From Persicaria tinctoria (lineage: Eukaryota; Streptophyta; Magnoliopsida; Caryophyllales; Polygonaceae), in NCBI GenBank assembly GCA_037127255.1, contig JBANSL010000005.1:9424001-9488000 (forward strand): a stretch of 64,000 nucleotides of DNA, written 5' to 3'. The notes under the pieces were generated by a model that was not told the DNA's origin, did not search any database, and saw only the letters and a program-made list of their open reading frames with translations. The number at the start of each line of letters is the position of its first letter. Within the stretch, counting starts at the first letter, position 1. The position numbers were made by a program, and so were the translations under genes. Of this stretch, positions 10,938 through 21,228 are shown piece after piece.

Positions 10938-11789
10938 GAGCTTATGAATATCGTTGTGAGATTATCATAACCCGGATTTAGTTGTATCATCTTCAGAGAC
11001 ATCATAGGCATATGTACGACAAATTTACGTGGATCAGAGCGGGTAGTTCTCTTGGGCGGTTTAATGATGTATCTCTCGTAGTGTTAGGCCATTTTGCATT
11101 CGGGTATGGTGTGTTGAAATCATGTCTGGATATGCTTCTCTGGTGTCCGAAGTTCCCGTCTCCCGGTTGAGGTAGTTTTTTTCCCTTATTTCCATGTAGC
11201 ATTTCTCTATTGGTTATGAACTTATGAATGTCGAAAAGATAGATTTTGCATTTAAAAAACACATGACAGTTCAATTGATATCTATCCGAAGGCAGATGCT
11301 TGCAGGTTCTTAAATGGCCTTGCATGACTTGCATGATTCTATCGACTGTAGATGGTGATGAAGGCAACCGTTAAACCGATGGTGAATGGTGAGTTCAGTG
11401 TACTCACTACATCTTGCAGATACTGGTGTATTAGAATGTGTGTGCAAAAGTGGTCAATGATTCTCTGAACTTGTATTTTCCTAGTAGTATGTTAAGACAC
11501 TACTGACTACTGAGTTCACTGTAAGGATTAGGCATTTGGACTGCAAACAATTCTTACTAGCAAGTAGATGAATAGCTTGTCAGCTAAGGATTCCATATAG
11601 CCTAAAACATGGGAATAGTCGGAATCCCTGAAAGACAGGGGATGACCATGTTTTTAACAACGCAAGTGATAAGCTTTGTTCAGGCCTGTGATATAGACCA
11701 CTTTTTAAAACAACATTATATATGTAAGAGGATTAGGCGTTGTAGAGGGAGGCTAAGGAAGGTTTATAGGAATGTTATTAAACAGGGTC
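10938..11789. other. SF3B4 3' untranslated region and spacer
   Basis: The first few hundred bases are probably the 3' untranslated region. Open frames here show no conserved protein. Nothing else is supported up to the Harbinger-like element. Confidence 0.4.
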
Positions 11790-11792
11790 TTA

Positions 11793-12525
11793 GACCATGT
11801 GCAACCGAGAGTCGCACGAATCAAAATTCATTTCAGCCACATCAGCAACTATTCCTGCTACGTCAGCTTTCCACTAACTTTTCAGCTTTTTACATTTTTC
11901 ATCCACAACAGAGATTCGCGCGAATCAAAACTCACATTACACTTTTTTATATTTATTAAGCTAAATGTTGATTTATTTTAATTAACTTTTTTTTGTTAAT
12001 GATATTATTAATATTAATACGTATAACTAAAAAAAATGCACACAATTAAATTTATGTTTTATGTTATGTGTGTGTGTTTTAATATTCCAAATGTAGTGGC
12101 TTCGGTAAATTTATGTTGAAACTTATGTATTTTTATTGTTTAAGTTTATATTGAAATAAGTTAACGTTGTTGTGACTACAAATCTTTAACATATGTTAAA
12201 CTTAGCGAAATTGTTTTCCCAAGTATATGCAAAATGGGTGTTAATGGATAGAGAAAAATAAATCCAATTCAAAAATAATTTTTTTTATTTTTTTTTAAAA
12301 AATATTTAACAAATAAATGGGGTTTTTTTAATTTAATTAAAATCTCTGCCAAGTGTCACGTATCCATTGGTTGGCAAAAAAAAAAAAGAGAGAGAGAAAG
12401 TGGAAGAGCCGACTCAATTGGAAGCTGCGTCTCACCCGAATCAAATTTTTCTCTCTCCTTTGGGACGCCCAATCTGCTGAGCTGGCTCTTCATTTGAGTC
12501 GCGCAGTGCTTTGTTGCACTTGGTC
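11793..12525. mobile_element. PIF/Harbinger-like MITE, 733 bp
   Basis: The terminal inverted repeat GACCATGTGCAAC (left) matches GACCAAGTGCAAC (right, reverse complement) at 12 of 13 positions. Imperfect similarity continues inward through GTCGCACGAATC-type and CAGC-rich motifs. Both sides are flanked by TTA (11790-11792 and 12526-12528), the standard PIF/Harbinger target duplication. No transposase is encoded. The centre is AT-rich. Confidence 0.7.
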
Positions 12526-12827
12526 TTATTAACTATGGTTTGGGCACAATAGAGGAGTGCTATACAAGTTAATAAGGCCTCTTTCTTTGTCCATTGCTTT
12601 ATGCTTGTGCTAGTCTGCAATATGACAATACTTGGGTCAATTGAAGATATCCTCTTGACTTAGTTGATAAAATGATATGTACATTTCGAATCTCCAAACC
12701 CTATGGTGAGCAGAAATATATTGGAATTGTTGTTGTTGTACTATTTACGAAAATCATGGTTTTTTATTTTAAAAAATCATTATTCTCTCTATGAGTAGGA
12801 GGTTTATTTATTAAGGAGGGTTAGTTT

Positions 12828-12917
12828 TATTGTATGTTTTGTTTTAGACTGCTTATCTGGTCTTCGAGTTTCAGACATGTCTGAATTCAAATTCTTACCT
12901 TATCAAAAAAAAAAATC
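12828..12917 (+). mobile_element. 5'-truncated LINE tail with 12-bp target duplication
   Basis: A 90-bp insert ends in poly(A) (12905-12915). It is flanked by exact copies of GAGGGTTAGTTT at 12816-12827 and 12918-12929. Its sequence (GTTTTAGACTGCTT... CCTTATCAAAAAA) matches, in opposite orientation, the end of the non-LTR element at 63252 and the insert at 50477. This is the classic outcome of target-primed reverse transcription with severe 5' truncation. Confidence 0.75.
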
Positions 12918-12929
12918 GAGGGTTAGTTT

Positions 12930-14251
12930 GGTAACACATGGCTGATGGATATTTGAAATTGATAGGGTAGCTGAAACTGATTAATTATGTGTGTTAAATT
13001 AAATCATTTATATAAGATTGTACTATGTTTGAAAAACATATTTGCTAGATTAGTTGATACAATCTAACCGATTAGATATACATGAAAAAAATAGATTTAT
13101 GAATAACAAAAAAAATAAAAGCATAATCAAACGGAGCTAGAGTATCATTTCAATGCTACACAACATTACCATGAAACCAAACGTATCGAAATTACAGATA
13201 TACCGGAAAAGACGACGAAATGAGCAAGTAAAAACAGGGGATTCATCCCGCCCTCCCGGAGAGAGGATAACTCCGGGGAGTAGTATAGTAGTAGCACTGT
13301 AGGTTGGAAGTAGGAAGTAACAATTCCAAAAGAATCTCTGGCCTGGCCGCTCACTGATGGCGTGTGAGGGTGAGGCTGAATTGCATGCGTGGATCTCTGA
13401 ACCTCCTGAATGAATCCATCTCATCATTATCTGCTTTTGCAGGTTGTGATAAAATTCAGATGCCAAAATATGGCAACTTTGAATTAGGCTATGTTTCATT
13501 ACCCTAAAAAGATCCACATTAAAAGGAGCTTCGGAATTGTGTGTGGTATTCGGAATTTGGGATGCCCTTCACCTTCAAATTGAAATTGAAATTGAAATTG
13601 AAGTGAATCTCTCTCACTCAGTCTGTGTGTTACTACTGTTACTCCATTTTGCACAGCATCTCTTTGGGACTGCACCTTGTTGTATGGTTACTTGTAGGCT
13701 GCAATCAGTTATCAGTGTCTGCACACCTCACCACACTCACACACAGTAACCCATGGCCGGCCCCACCTACAACTACAGTTATTATTTGTCCTTTATGATA
13801 AACAATTTGATGGGAGATGAAAATTGCAAAGTTTGATGGAGTACAAACGAAGTAACAGTCACAAAAGACACCGAGATTGGTGGATTATCTTGTTAAAGCA
13901 ATCTCTTGACGAAGACAACTGTTTTACCCTATGTTTGTTTATTTATTTACTACATTTGTTAAGATAAAAAAGTATCAATGTGCAGGGACACCCTTTTTTT
14001 TTTTTTTTTTTAATGTGAAATTGCTTGTTTAAGTTAGTGTTACACTGTAATACGTTAAATTCGGAATTGACTCGATAAAAGGTTAGTTAAATCTCGTTTA
14101 TTTACTATACAAGTCAATCAAGATCACATTTTTAATTTCGAACCCAAATTTAGTCCCGACTCGTTTTTAAACGAGTTGAATATGAATAAATAATAGTATT
14201 TGGTTCGTTCGACTATAATAACAACACTAGTTAATACTATCCTTTCAACAT
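12930..14251. other. Spacer with a possible lone exon and a hexamer microsatellite
   Basis: Mostly AT-rich. An (AAATTG)n run lies at about 13577-13604. On the minus strand around 13355-13440 a short frame follows a CAG-like acceptor (DEMDSFRRFRDPRMQF..., ending TRHQ and stop). It looks protein-like, but no partner exon was found and I do not recognise it. A poly(T) run at 13986-14005 may mark another retroposon tail. Confidence 0.3.
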
Positions 14252-14860
14252 GTGACGGAGCAAGAAGTTTATCGGGGGGAGGTGAGTTTTGTACAAATTA
14301 TTGATTCACTCCTCAGTAGACTTTTCTATAGTTTAATAACTTTAATTAACCAAAACCATAAAATTAAGACTGCGTTTTTTTAGTCCAAAACACGACTTTT
14401 TTGTTCAAAACGATGGTGTTTTTTTTGTTTAAAACGATGTCCTTTTAATCTACAATAAAATTCTTTTCGTCTAAAAATACATCGTCTTGAAACCTACAAG
14501 TCAATATGCAACTTGTTATTCTCTTAGCATGCAATAACGTGTAAGAAGATATACAAACTTTAAACTTGCATCATTTCTTATATAATTATCGAATTTACTA
14601 ATATAATCTCTTGTTTTGAAGCTCTTGGATTGAATTATATTACCAAAATATCAAAATAAGTAAAAATATAAAACCGTCGTGCTTTATTAAAAGACATTTG
14701 AAATAATTATTCTGTGTTAAACTTTCAAACGTCCAGAACTTTTTACTCGACTATCAAATTGTGACTTATAATATATCAAAACGAAATTATCGACAGGCAG
14801 AATAAATATAAGTGGTTCGTCGGATGAAAGACAGACGAATGCTTCCCTAGCTCCATCTAT
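14252..14860 (+). repeat. Dispersed 0.6-kb repeat, copy 1
   Basis: Shares order and orientation with 24057-24746 over nearly its full length: GACGGAGC at the left, runs of TTTAGTTCAAAACG-type units, TTAGCATRCAATARCG, TTACTAATATAA, TTTTTACTCG, and a CCTAGCTC end. The ends are imperfect inverted repeats (GACGGAGC... versus ...GCTCCATC). No protein is encoded. It is more diverged than copy 2 and is probably an old non-autonomous DNA transposon. Confidence 0.6.
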
Positions 14861-15639
14861 ATATGCTTTCCACCCCTAGTTACACTACATTATTTGGTAA
14901 TTTTTAATTACCTTTTATTTTGAAAAAAAAAATGTTGGATGTATTAAATAATTCATCCACTTAGACCATGAAAGGTAGAAGCTAAGTAGAGTGCAGTCAA
15001 TGTCAAATGTAAGACTATAGAAAGCTATATTAAAGAGAATTGAACACACAATAAAACCCTAACAATGCGGAGGAAATATGAGCAATCCCTTCTAAAAGGA
15101 ACTCCCATTCCATTCAACAAAGAACTTATGTCTCCATAGGCAGAACCGGATGATGATCCTTCACATATAACCATTTCAGGTGGTTTAGCCGGAAAGGATC
15201 TTAGGGTAGTACCCTTTGGTCTCTAGTTCGACTCTCAGACATGACCACTCTCTATTTACCAAAACAAGGATTATGATCACATATACTAACTACTACTAAT
15301 ATACTCCTCTTTTCATTAATAAAAATATGTCATTTTATTATTTATATATGTTTTCTAATAACTTAAAAATATAAGCCCTTTGTCTCAAAGTTTTTAAAAG
15401 ATGTTTTCAAGGAGATTGGTTGTATCAAAAAACTTGATATTTTAGTCTATAAGAGTAATAATTACCTCATGTTTCCGTTTAAAACACGTCGTTTATTATT
15501 TACATATTTAAAAAAATAAATATATATAATATTTATTTCAAAAAAATCCGTACTTATTGGTAGTAATTATGGATTTTTTATAAAATTTATTAAAAACGGA
15601 TATTTTATATATTTTTATCATCATAAAAAAAAAGTGCTT
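14861..15639. other. AT-rich spacer
   Basis: No gene is supported. Around 15178-15250 a GGTTTAGCCGG... TAGTTCGACTC pair vaguely resembles pol III boxes and could be an old SINE head. It is too weak to call as a feature of its own. Confidence 0.3.
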
Positions 15640-15655
15640 GCATAATAAACGATAT

Positions 15656-15729
15656 TTTTTTTTTTGATCAGGTAATAGTTCGGGTAGAATAATCTTACCC
15701 GATAGCATCCTTACGGATGAGGTCGTAAG
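15656..15729 (-). mobile_element. 74-bp 5'-truncated retroposon tail with 16-bp target duplication
   Basis: The insert starts with poly(T) on the plus strand (so poly(A) on the minus strand). It lies between two exact copies of GCATAATAAACGATAT at 15640-15655 and 15730-15745. The beginning TTTTGATCAGGTAATAGTTC resembles the tail of the element at 63252. Confidence 0.75.
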
Positions 15730-15888
15730 GCATAATAAACGATATGTTTTGTCGAATAGATAGAGTATTATTTGATGCTTTATTTTTTTAAAATCAAGTT
15801 GTAGGGTGGTTAATGTTAACAAACAAAACTTTCCTTTTAAAAACAAACAAGCTAAAATATGGGTATTTTTGTTTTTCCAAAAAAAAAA

Positions 15889-16710
15889 GGGAAAACTAAT
15901 TAAAATACCCCCATCTTTAGGGGTATGGTAAAAATATATCCTCAACTTTTAAATGTAATTAAAATATCCCGACCTTTGAGGGCAGTGGTGACATATTATC
16001 ATGAGTTTTCTCATGGGTGAAAAATGTTGACAATGCAGCCTACGTTGATTTTGTTTTTGACAAAGCATCCTGCGTGGAAGCCTTTTTACAAATTAGTACT
16101 AAAATCGGGTTTTCTTAAATGGTCTCCTTAGGGAAAAAATGCACCGACAACAAAATTAAACCCGAAAAATGAAATTGATTCAACCAAGCAACTAATCCGG
16201 TCAAAATTGCCTCAAATTAACACAACACGACTATTCCTAACACCAAACCGACAACTACAAAACTAAACCGAAAATAAAAGCAACAACAAAGAGGGAAAAA
16301 AACTTATTCAGCTAAGTTTGTGAATGAATCAAAGAGGAAAAAGATGTGAGAGAGACAATTCAAGATAGTCGACCACGAGGGACGGAGTCTGTCATTGAAG
16401 AGGAACTATGAGTTGCCTGGAAGACCGGAAGACAGCTCAAGAGGCGATCACGAAAGAAGATAGGAGAGAGGAAAAGTCGTGGTGTATGAACCCAATCCAA
16501 CTTTTTATTTTTTCCCTAAGGAAACCGTTGAAAAAAACTCTCGTAAAAAATCAACGTAAGATGTCTTGTCATCATTTTTTACCAGTGAGAAAAATCGTGG
16601 TAATATATTACCACTACTATCAAAGGTCGGGATATTTTTATTACTTTTTAAAGTTGAGGATATATTTTTACCATACCCCCAAATATGGGGGTATTTTAAT
16701 TAGTTTTCCC
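15889..16710. mobile_element. Mutator-like MITE with long terminal inverted repeats, 822 bp
   Basis: The left end GGGAAAACTAATTAAAATAC and the reverse complement of the right end agree almost perfectly. Similarity runs on for roughly 130-150 bp per arm (motifs CCATACCCC, AAGGTCGGGATAT, TTTTACC). Each end abuts exactly ten A residues (15879-15888 and 16711-16720), compatible with a 9-10 bp target duplication. The interior has no transposase. Long TIRs plus 9-10 bp duplication fit a non-autonomous MULE. Confidence 0.7.
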
Positions 16711-16860
16711 AAAAAAAAAAGGTTGAATGAGTGGGTGGTATTCTGAAATAAATCTATTTTATGGGTGATTTATTATAATTTATGATTTTATGGGTGATTG
16801 TATAAAATGTACCATAGTCTATGGGTAGTTATGTGTAATTTATCCCAAAAATAAGTGTGT

Positions 16861-17009
16861 GGTTATATACACCACAAATCCAAATGCTGAAAATGCACGT
16901 TCCTAAAGACGTGCAAGCCTTGTGACTAATTAACTTTATAAAAAATTAATTAATCCATTTTAACCATGTACGTCCTGAAGGACGTGCATGATTTAGGGTG
17001 TATATAGCC
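16861..17009. mobile_element. Small MITE, 149 bp, preceded by a half-MITE
   Basis: Inverted ends GGTTATATACACC and GGCTATATACACC (reverse complement) continue as AAATC...TGCACGT on both arms around an AT core. The target duplication is unclear. Just left, 16731-16857 carries several TATGGGTGATT-type motifs and ends TGTGTAATTTATCCC, resembling one arm of the palindromic element at 7100. Confidence 0.5.
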
Positions 17010-17664
17010 AACACGAAAAATAATCCACAATCATATTAACTCATTGCATGTAGTAATTATGAATTAAACTTGCCTCTCGTTATGAGACGAGATCATCTAC
17101 ACCGTACACCCTATAAATAATTATATATGTTATAAATTTATAATTCAAAAATTATATTTATAAATTTAAACAATTAGTATATGTTTATAAAAAAATTGCA
17201 AAAAAAATATCTTTTACATTTTTATATAAACGAAAGATTGATTAGTTTAACAAGCGAATATTTCACATTTAATATTTCTCTAAACCCTAAGCTTGAGTGA
17301 TACTCTTTAGTAATCCTCACATTTATCATTTATGTTTTCAGACAAATGATTTGTAAGATCATCCAATTTTAAAACAAACAAGTCATGGGATTTGTATAGG
17401 TTTGAAAGTAAAGGATTTCGCATAGAAACGAATGAATAATACAAATGTAGTATACAAGTTGATTAGTTACTTTTCCTATAGTTTAGTTTATACAATTTAT
17501 CACATTATATATGATAATTTCTATTTATATATTCTTGGTTGAATTGGTGAAATAAATCCCATGATATTCATTTATACATACCAATTAATTGTTAAAATAA
17601 ATGCGATTATAAATAAAGTAGACAATAACAAACGTGGTTACAAAGAGGAGTTCAACTCTAGGCT
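17010..17664. other. AT-rich spacer and 3' flank of PsaN-like gene
   Basis: No coding potential was found. The last part is probably the 3' untranslated region of the minus-strand gene that ends at 17665. Confidence 0.4.
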
Positions 17665-18295
17665 CTAGCGGTTCTTTTGAAGCCAGGCAAGAATGTCTTT
17701 CTCAGTATCAGAAAGTTGGTCTTGGTCCTTGCCTTTCAATGACCCTTCTACTAACTCGAAATAGTCCTTGTAGTTTTTCTTGTAATAGCTCTCCAACCTC
17801 TGCGATTCGACATATGCTTTTATGTCTTAATGTAATCCAAATAGATCGAATGCATGATCTAAACCTAATTCGGCTTCATAATATTATGTTGCATAAACGT
17901 AACAAAGTCACTGAATCGATCCGTGAATGAATCAAATCAACAAAGGGAATGTGTGTACCTCCTTGTCGTTTTTGGACTTGTTTTCTTCGGATTTCTTCAA
18001 ATATTCTAGCGTTGAAATCAAGTGCCAACAAATCAACAAAGGGAAATTTGAAATGAAATGAAACCAAGAGTTGTATTTGAAGCTTGATAGCTAGTGTGAT
18101 TGAGTTTAGTAAGTTACTTTGAAGAAGCAAGGAGCGAGAGTCGTCTTGTGGAGTAGCAACGGCAACAGTCAAGAAGGCGCCGAGAGCTCTCCTTCCGAAC
18201 CTGAAAGGAGAGAGCGACAACGAGCCGATGACTGTCGTCGTTTTGGTGTTGAGTTTTGGTGGGAAGAGCTGCAGCTTACCAATTGTCAAGGCCAT
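17665..18295 (-). CDS. Small thylakoid-lumen protein, photosystem I subunit N-like
   Basis: Three exons on the minus strand: 18118-18295, 17959-18005 and 17665-17799. They total 360 nt, giving 119 residues; all joins are GT-AG and phases agree. The N-terminus MALTIGKLQLFPP... is a chloroplast transit peptide. It is followed by a twin-arginine lumen signal (FGRRALGAFLTVAVA, cleavage expected after AVA near residue 47). The mature part has YLKKSEENKSKNDKERL, which resembles the YLEKSKANKELNDKKRL-type start of PsaN, then a charged helical region (YYKKNYKDYFELVEGSLKG) ending in ILAWLQKNR. PsaN is a Tat-routed lumenal subunit of photosystem I. This protein lacks the PsaN C-terminus and resembles the uncharacterised Arabidopsis At1g49975 type, an assignment made from memory. 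The gene is unusually small and flanked by repeats but appears intact. Confidence 0.72.
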
Positions 18296-18874
18296 TTTTG
18301 CTCGATACTTGTGATAGAGTTTGTAAGGTCCAAATTTGTATGGCTTTTGCTACTTTTTATCTCCAAGGATTCTAGTGGGCCTAGCTTAGCTTCCAAAAGA
18401 AAAAGAAAAAAACGGTTGATTGAATATCAATTTGTATTCAGCTATTAAAAAAATTCTAAAAAATCGTTTCCATTATATCTCAATATCAATTTCCACCTAT
18501 ATTGGGCCTGCAATTGGTATTCCTTTGGCTTTATTCAACCTATTCTCAAAGTTATCACTTATCAGTCAGATACTCAGATCTATTGCTTAATTTTCTCCCC
18601 ACTCTCTTCCTTTTTTTTTTTTTTTAATACCAGAATTGTCAGACTCTACTGATCCATCAAGCAATAACATCTCATAAAAAATACTGTATCATTTTAATTC
18701 CTTTTATTTCTATATTGCATATACATACCATATTTTGTTTCTTTGTTTTCTTGTGCTTGCATATTTAGTGAATTATCATTAATTCGTTGACATGTCGAAG
18801 TTATATAGATCAATTTCTAATAATAAAGCCTTGACAAGATGATTTCAGGTTATGTAAGGGATGTGAAGACAATA
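18296..18874. other. Upstream region of PsaN-like gene and spacer
   Basis: Presumed promoter of the minus-strand gene, then AT-rich spacer. No distinct box could be assigned confidently. Confidence 0.35.
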
Positions 18875-19035
18875 GTTAGCGATATAATAAGGATACAATC
18901 ATCTTGAAATCAACTTCCACCTCCACTTTGCGAAAGCATTTGTCCCATACGAGTTGCAATCCAATGAGGAGTCCCCAAAGTTCTGCTGCTGGCACAGTAC
19001 AGATCGATGCCAAGAATGTCAGAAAAAACGACAAT
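18875..19035 (-). pseudogene. LINE-type RNase H domain relic
   Basis: Minus-strand translation gives PAAELWGLLIGLQLVWDKCF followed by RKVEVEVDFKMIVSLLYR and a stop. This is the AELWG...L..AWD.G...VEVEVDS pattern of the RNase H domain at the C-terminus of plant LINEs. There is no start and no upstream reverse transcriptase nearby. A broken fragment. Confidence 0.6.
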
Positions 19036-19517
19036 TCAATCCCCATTTGAATTGCGCAAAACTCTATCTACACAAGCCTCTCCTGGTATAGTTCTTACTT
19101 ATAACTGATCCATATGTATTCAGCACCAATAATAAAGTAGATAGTTGTAGCCCACGTGGGCTTAGCTTAATCCATCACAGGGGTGGCATTTGGTGTAAGG
19201 ACCCAGAATTGAGTCTCACCAGCGAGTCAACGACAGTATAATTTACCTCTTCAAATGAGGGGACTCCTTGTGTATAGTGAGCACTCGTCCAGACATTTTT
19301 TTTTACCGGTTGAGTCAACATATATAATTTACCTCGGAAGTAGATAGTTCATAGTTGCATGTATTTGTTGATAGTAGCTGAAACTATAATCAGTAAAGAC
19401 AATTAATTAATTAAGAAAAAAAAAAGGATTAAACAAGTACTGAGTAGTGGAGTACTACTGTAGTAGTAGTCTAATTAATTATACACTGATGAAATGCATC
19501 ATCCAGAGATCGATTAA
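19036..19517. other. 3' flank of OVATE gene and spacer
   Basis: No coding feature. The segment next to 19518 is probably the 3' untranslated region of the OVATE gene. Confidence 0.35.
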
Positions 19518-20489
19518 TTAAGCATTCAGATTTATGAGAGATGAGTAAATTAAAGCATTGCAGATATCATCAAAAGCTCTGATGATGATCCCATGGTGTT
19601 CTTCCGAGTTCAGAGACAAGAAGCAACGCAACAGCTCCTGCAGATCTCTCTCCTCCACCATCTCCTTCTCCACTATCATCTCCACCATCGACCTCTTGAA
19701 GTCTGAGTACGGCTCCTCCGATCTCTTCACCACCGCCAAGCTCTCCCTCACTTTCCCCTCCACTCCCCCCGCCGCGCACGGCACCAGCCTCTGGAACACC
19801 GCCGACAGCCTCGCCGCCACGTACTCCTCCTCGTCCTCGCCGTCCGCCTTCGCCGGACAATGCCGCGACGATCTCGCGCCTCTGATCTTCTTTTTCTTCT
19901 TCTTGTGCTTCTTCGGCCGGATCGCGGCGCCCTCGCGGATCGTCTCGAGGTGAGGACTGAATTCGGTTGAGGAATCCGTCGAGAAGCTTCTCGAAGAGTT
20001 GGAATTCGAGACGAGCGTTTCCGTTTCCGCGCCGAATTGCTTCTCCTCGTCGTCGTCGCTGAAGAGTCCGCTATCTGCCGAGGAGATGCTAAATCTCGAT
20101 TTAAGCACCGTCGAGGAGTTTTTCTTCCTCCTGATCCGGCTCGGCCGGCGCTTTCCCCTGGCCGTGGCGCTCGGCGGAGGGAGAGGCAGAGGCGCGAGGG
20201 CGGCGGATTTAGGCTCCTCGTCGTCGTCGCCGGAGGATGCGGCGGAGTTGTAGATCTTGCGGCGAGGGAGGGAGACGAAATCGTCGGCGTCGAAGACGTG
20301 CCACTTGCCGTTCTTGGACCAGTTGGAGTGGGCCGGGGAGCGGTGGCGGAGGCAGGGAGCTCGGAGGGAGGAGAGATGGTGGAGGAAGGAAAGGAAGGGG
20401 TCGGAGGGGAGATCGGAAGGGTGTTTGGAGCGGCAGAAGTGAAAGCTCGGAATCACGCCGGAGAGTCGGAACTTGAAACGTTTCGGCAT
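19518..20489 (-). CDS. OFP: OVATE family protein (OFP)
   Basis: Intronless gene for 323 residues. I chose ATG at 20489 (MPKRFKFRLSGVIPSFHFCR); the extension upstream starts with a non-ATG codon. The N-terminal MPKRFK..PSF..CRSK motif is typical of the OFP6/7/8 group. The middle is acidic and Ser-rich with a KKHKKKKKK nuclear-localisation stretch (about residue 195). The C-terminal OVATE domain (about 247-315) has VRESLAVVKRSEEPYSDFKR, then SMVEMI.E and LLRCFLSLNSEEHHGIIIRA FDDI. OFPs are plant-specific transcriptional repressors that bind TALE homeodomain proteins and TRM proteins and affect organ shape. High GC in the coding region contrasts with the flanking DNA, as is usual for these intronless genes. 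A TATAAA lies 59 bp upstream of the start. Confidence 0.93.
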   Translation of the reverse strand: MPKRFKFRLSGVIPSFHFCRSKHPSDLPSDPFLSFLHHLSSLRAPCLRHRSPAHSNWSKNGKWHVFDADDFVSLPRRKIYNSAASSGDDDEEPKSAALAPLPLPPPSATARGKRRPSRIRRKKNSSTVLKSRFSISSADSGLFSDDDEEKQFGAETETLVSNSNSSRSFSTDSSTEFSPHLETIREGAAIRPKKHKKKKKKIRGARSSRHCPAKADGEDEEEYVAARLSAVFQRLVPCAAGGVEGKVRESLAVVKRSEEPYSDFKRSMVEMIVEKEMVEERDLQELLRCFLSLNSEEHHGIIIRAFDDICNALIYSSLINLNA

Positions 20490-20547
20490 TTTGTGATCTT
20501 TCAATTCTCTGTTTGAAAGGTGTGAATCACAGGGAAATCTGAAAGGT

Positions 20548-20554
20548 TTTATAA
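20548..20554 (-). promoter_or_regulatory. Probable TATA box of the OFP gene
   Basis: The minus strand reads TTTATAAAAC, about 59-65 bp upstream of the OFP start codon. It is a good TATAAA match, implying a short 5' leader of about 30 nt. Inferred from position only. Confidence 0.45.
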
Positions 20555-20594
20555 ATGGAGTTGCAGGAGGAGTTTATCTATTCTTTTTATTTCT

Positions 20595-20944
20595 TCGTAA
20601 ATTACATAAAGCCACCCTTAAAATTGGGTGTTTTACACAAAAGCCCATTCATAAATTGTTAAATTTTTAAAAAATAATGTTTTCATGTTAATATTATCTC
20701 CATTAATTAAAATTTGATGTTTTACTATTCATACACACTTTTTGATGTGTTAAAACTATATAAAATATTTACTTTTTTAATAACTTCATGCTTAATAGAA
20801 TTTATAAAAACAATTGCAAAAAAAAAAAAGTTAACATTTTATATAGTTTTTTATCATTCTAAAAAATGCTTACATAAATAGTAAAGACATGGTCCTTTTC
20901 CTCGTTAAAAAGTTAATATTTTATATAGTTTTTATTTAACCACC
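20595..20944. repeat. Left part of a palindromic MITE related to the 7100 element
   Basis: Begins GTAAATTACATAAAGCCACC and contains the same ACCCTTAAAAT motifs as the element at 7100. Related CACCC and CCTCGTTAAAA motifs resume at 21240-21320, on the far side of the Stowaway element at 20947. It looks like an older element interrupted by that insertion, but the right border is not clear. Confidence 0.4.
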
Positions 20945-20946
20945 TA

Positions 20947-21226
20947 CTCCCTCCGTCCTAAAATACAATGCTTTTTAGCATTTTGCACAAGTTTTAATAA
21001 AACACCTTACTTTTAAAAAAACATCATCATTGCACTAACCTTTTCATAAATTTTATTATTTTTTAACACTCACTACACATTTTAACCAATCAAATTATTT
21101 TAAAAAGTCAACAACACACAAACCAATAAAAATCATTACAACTTTTTACCTAGAAAACCTAAAAGCCCATCTATTGTTGGACAAAAATTTACATCTAAAA
21201 ACTTATGTATTGTTAGACGGAGGGAG
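20947..21226. mobile_element. Stowaway MITE, 280 bp
   Basis: The left end CTCCCTCCGTCCTAAAATAC and the right end AGACGGAGGGAG form the typical Tc1/mariner-Stowaway inverted repeat. TA target duplications lie at 20945-20946 and 21227-21228. No coding capacity. Confidence 0.8.
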
Positions 21227-21228
21227 TA

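Noticed and set aside
10700..11011. Gly-rich antisense frame opposite the SF3B4 tail
   Set aside because: Complement of Pro-rich codons; not a gene.
15178..15250. Second SINE head with B-box-like TAGTTCGACTC
   Set aside because: Boxes are too degenerate, with no poly(A) or flanking duplication.
16408..16746. 112-codon frame inside the 15889 element
   Set aside because: Covers a terminal inverted arm; not protein-like.
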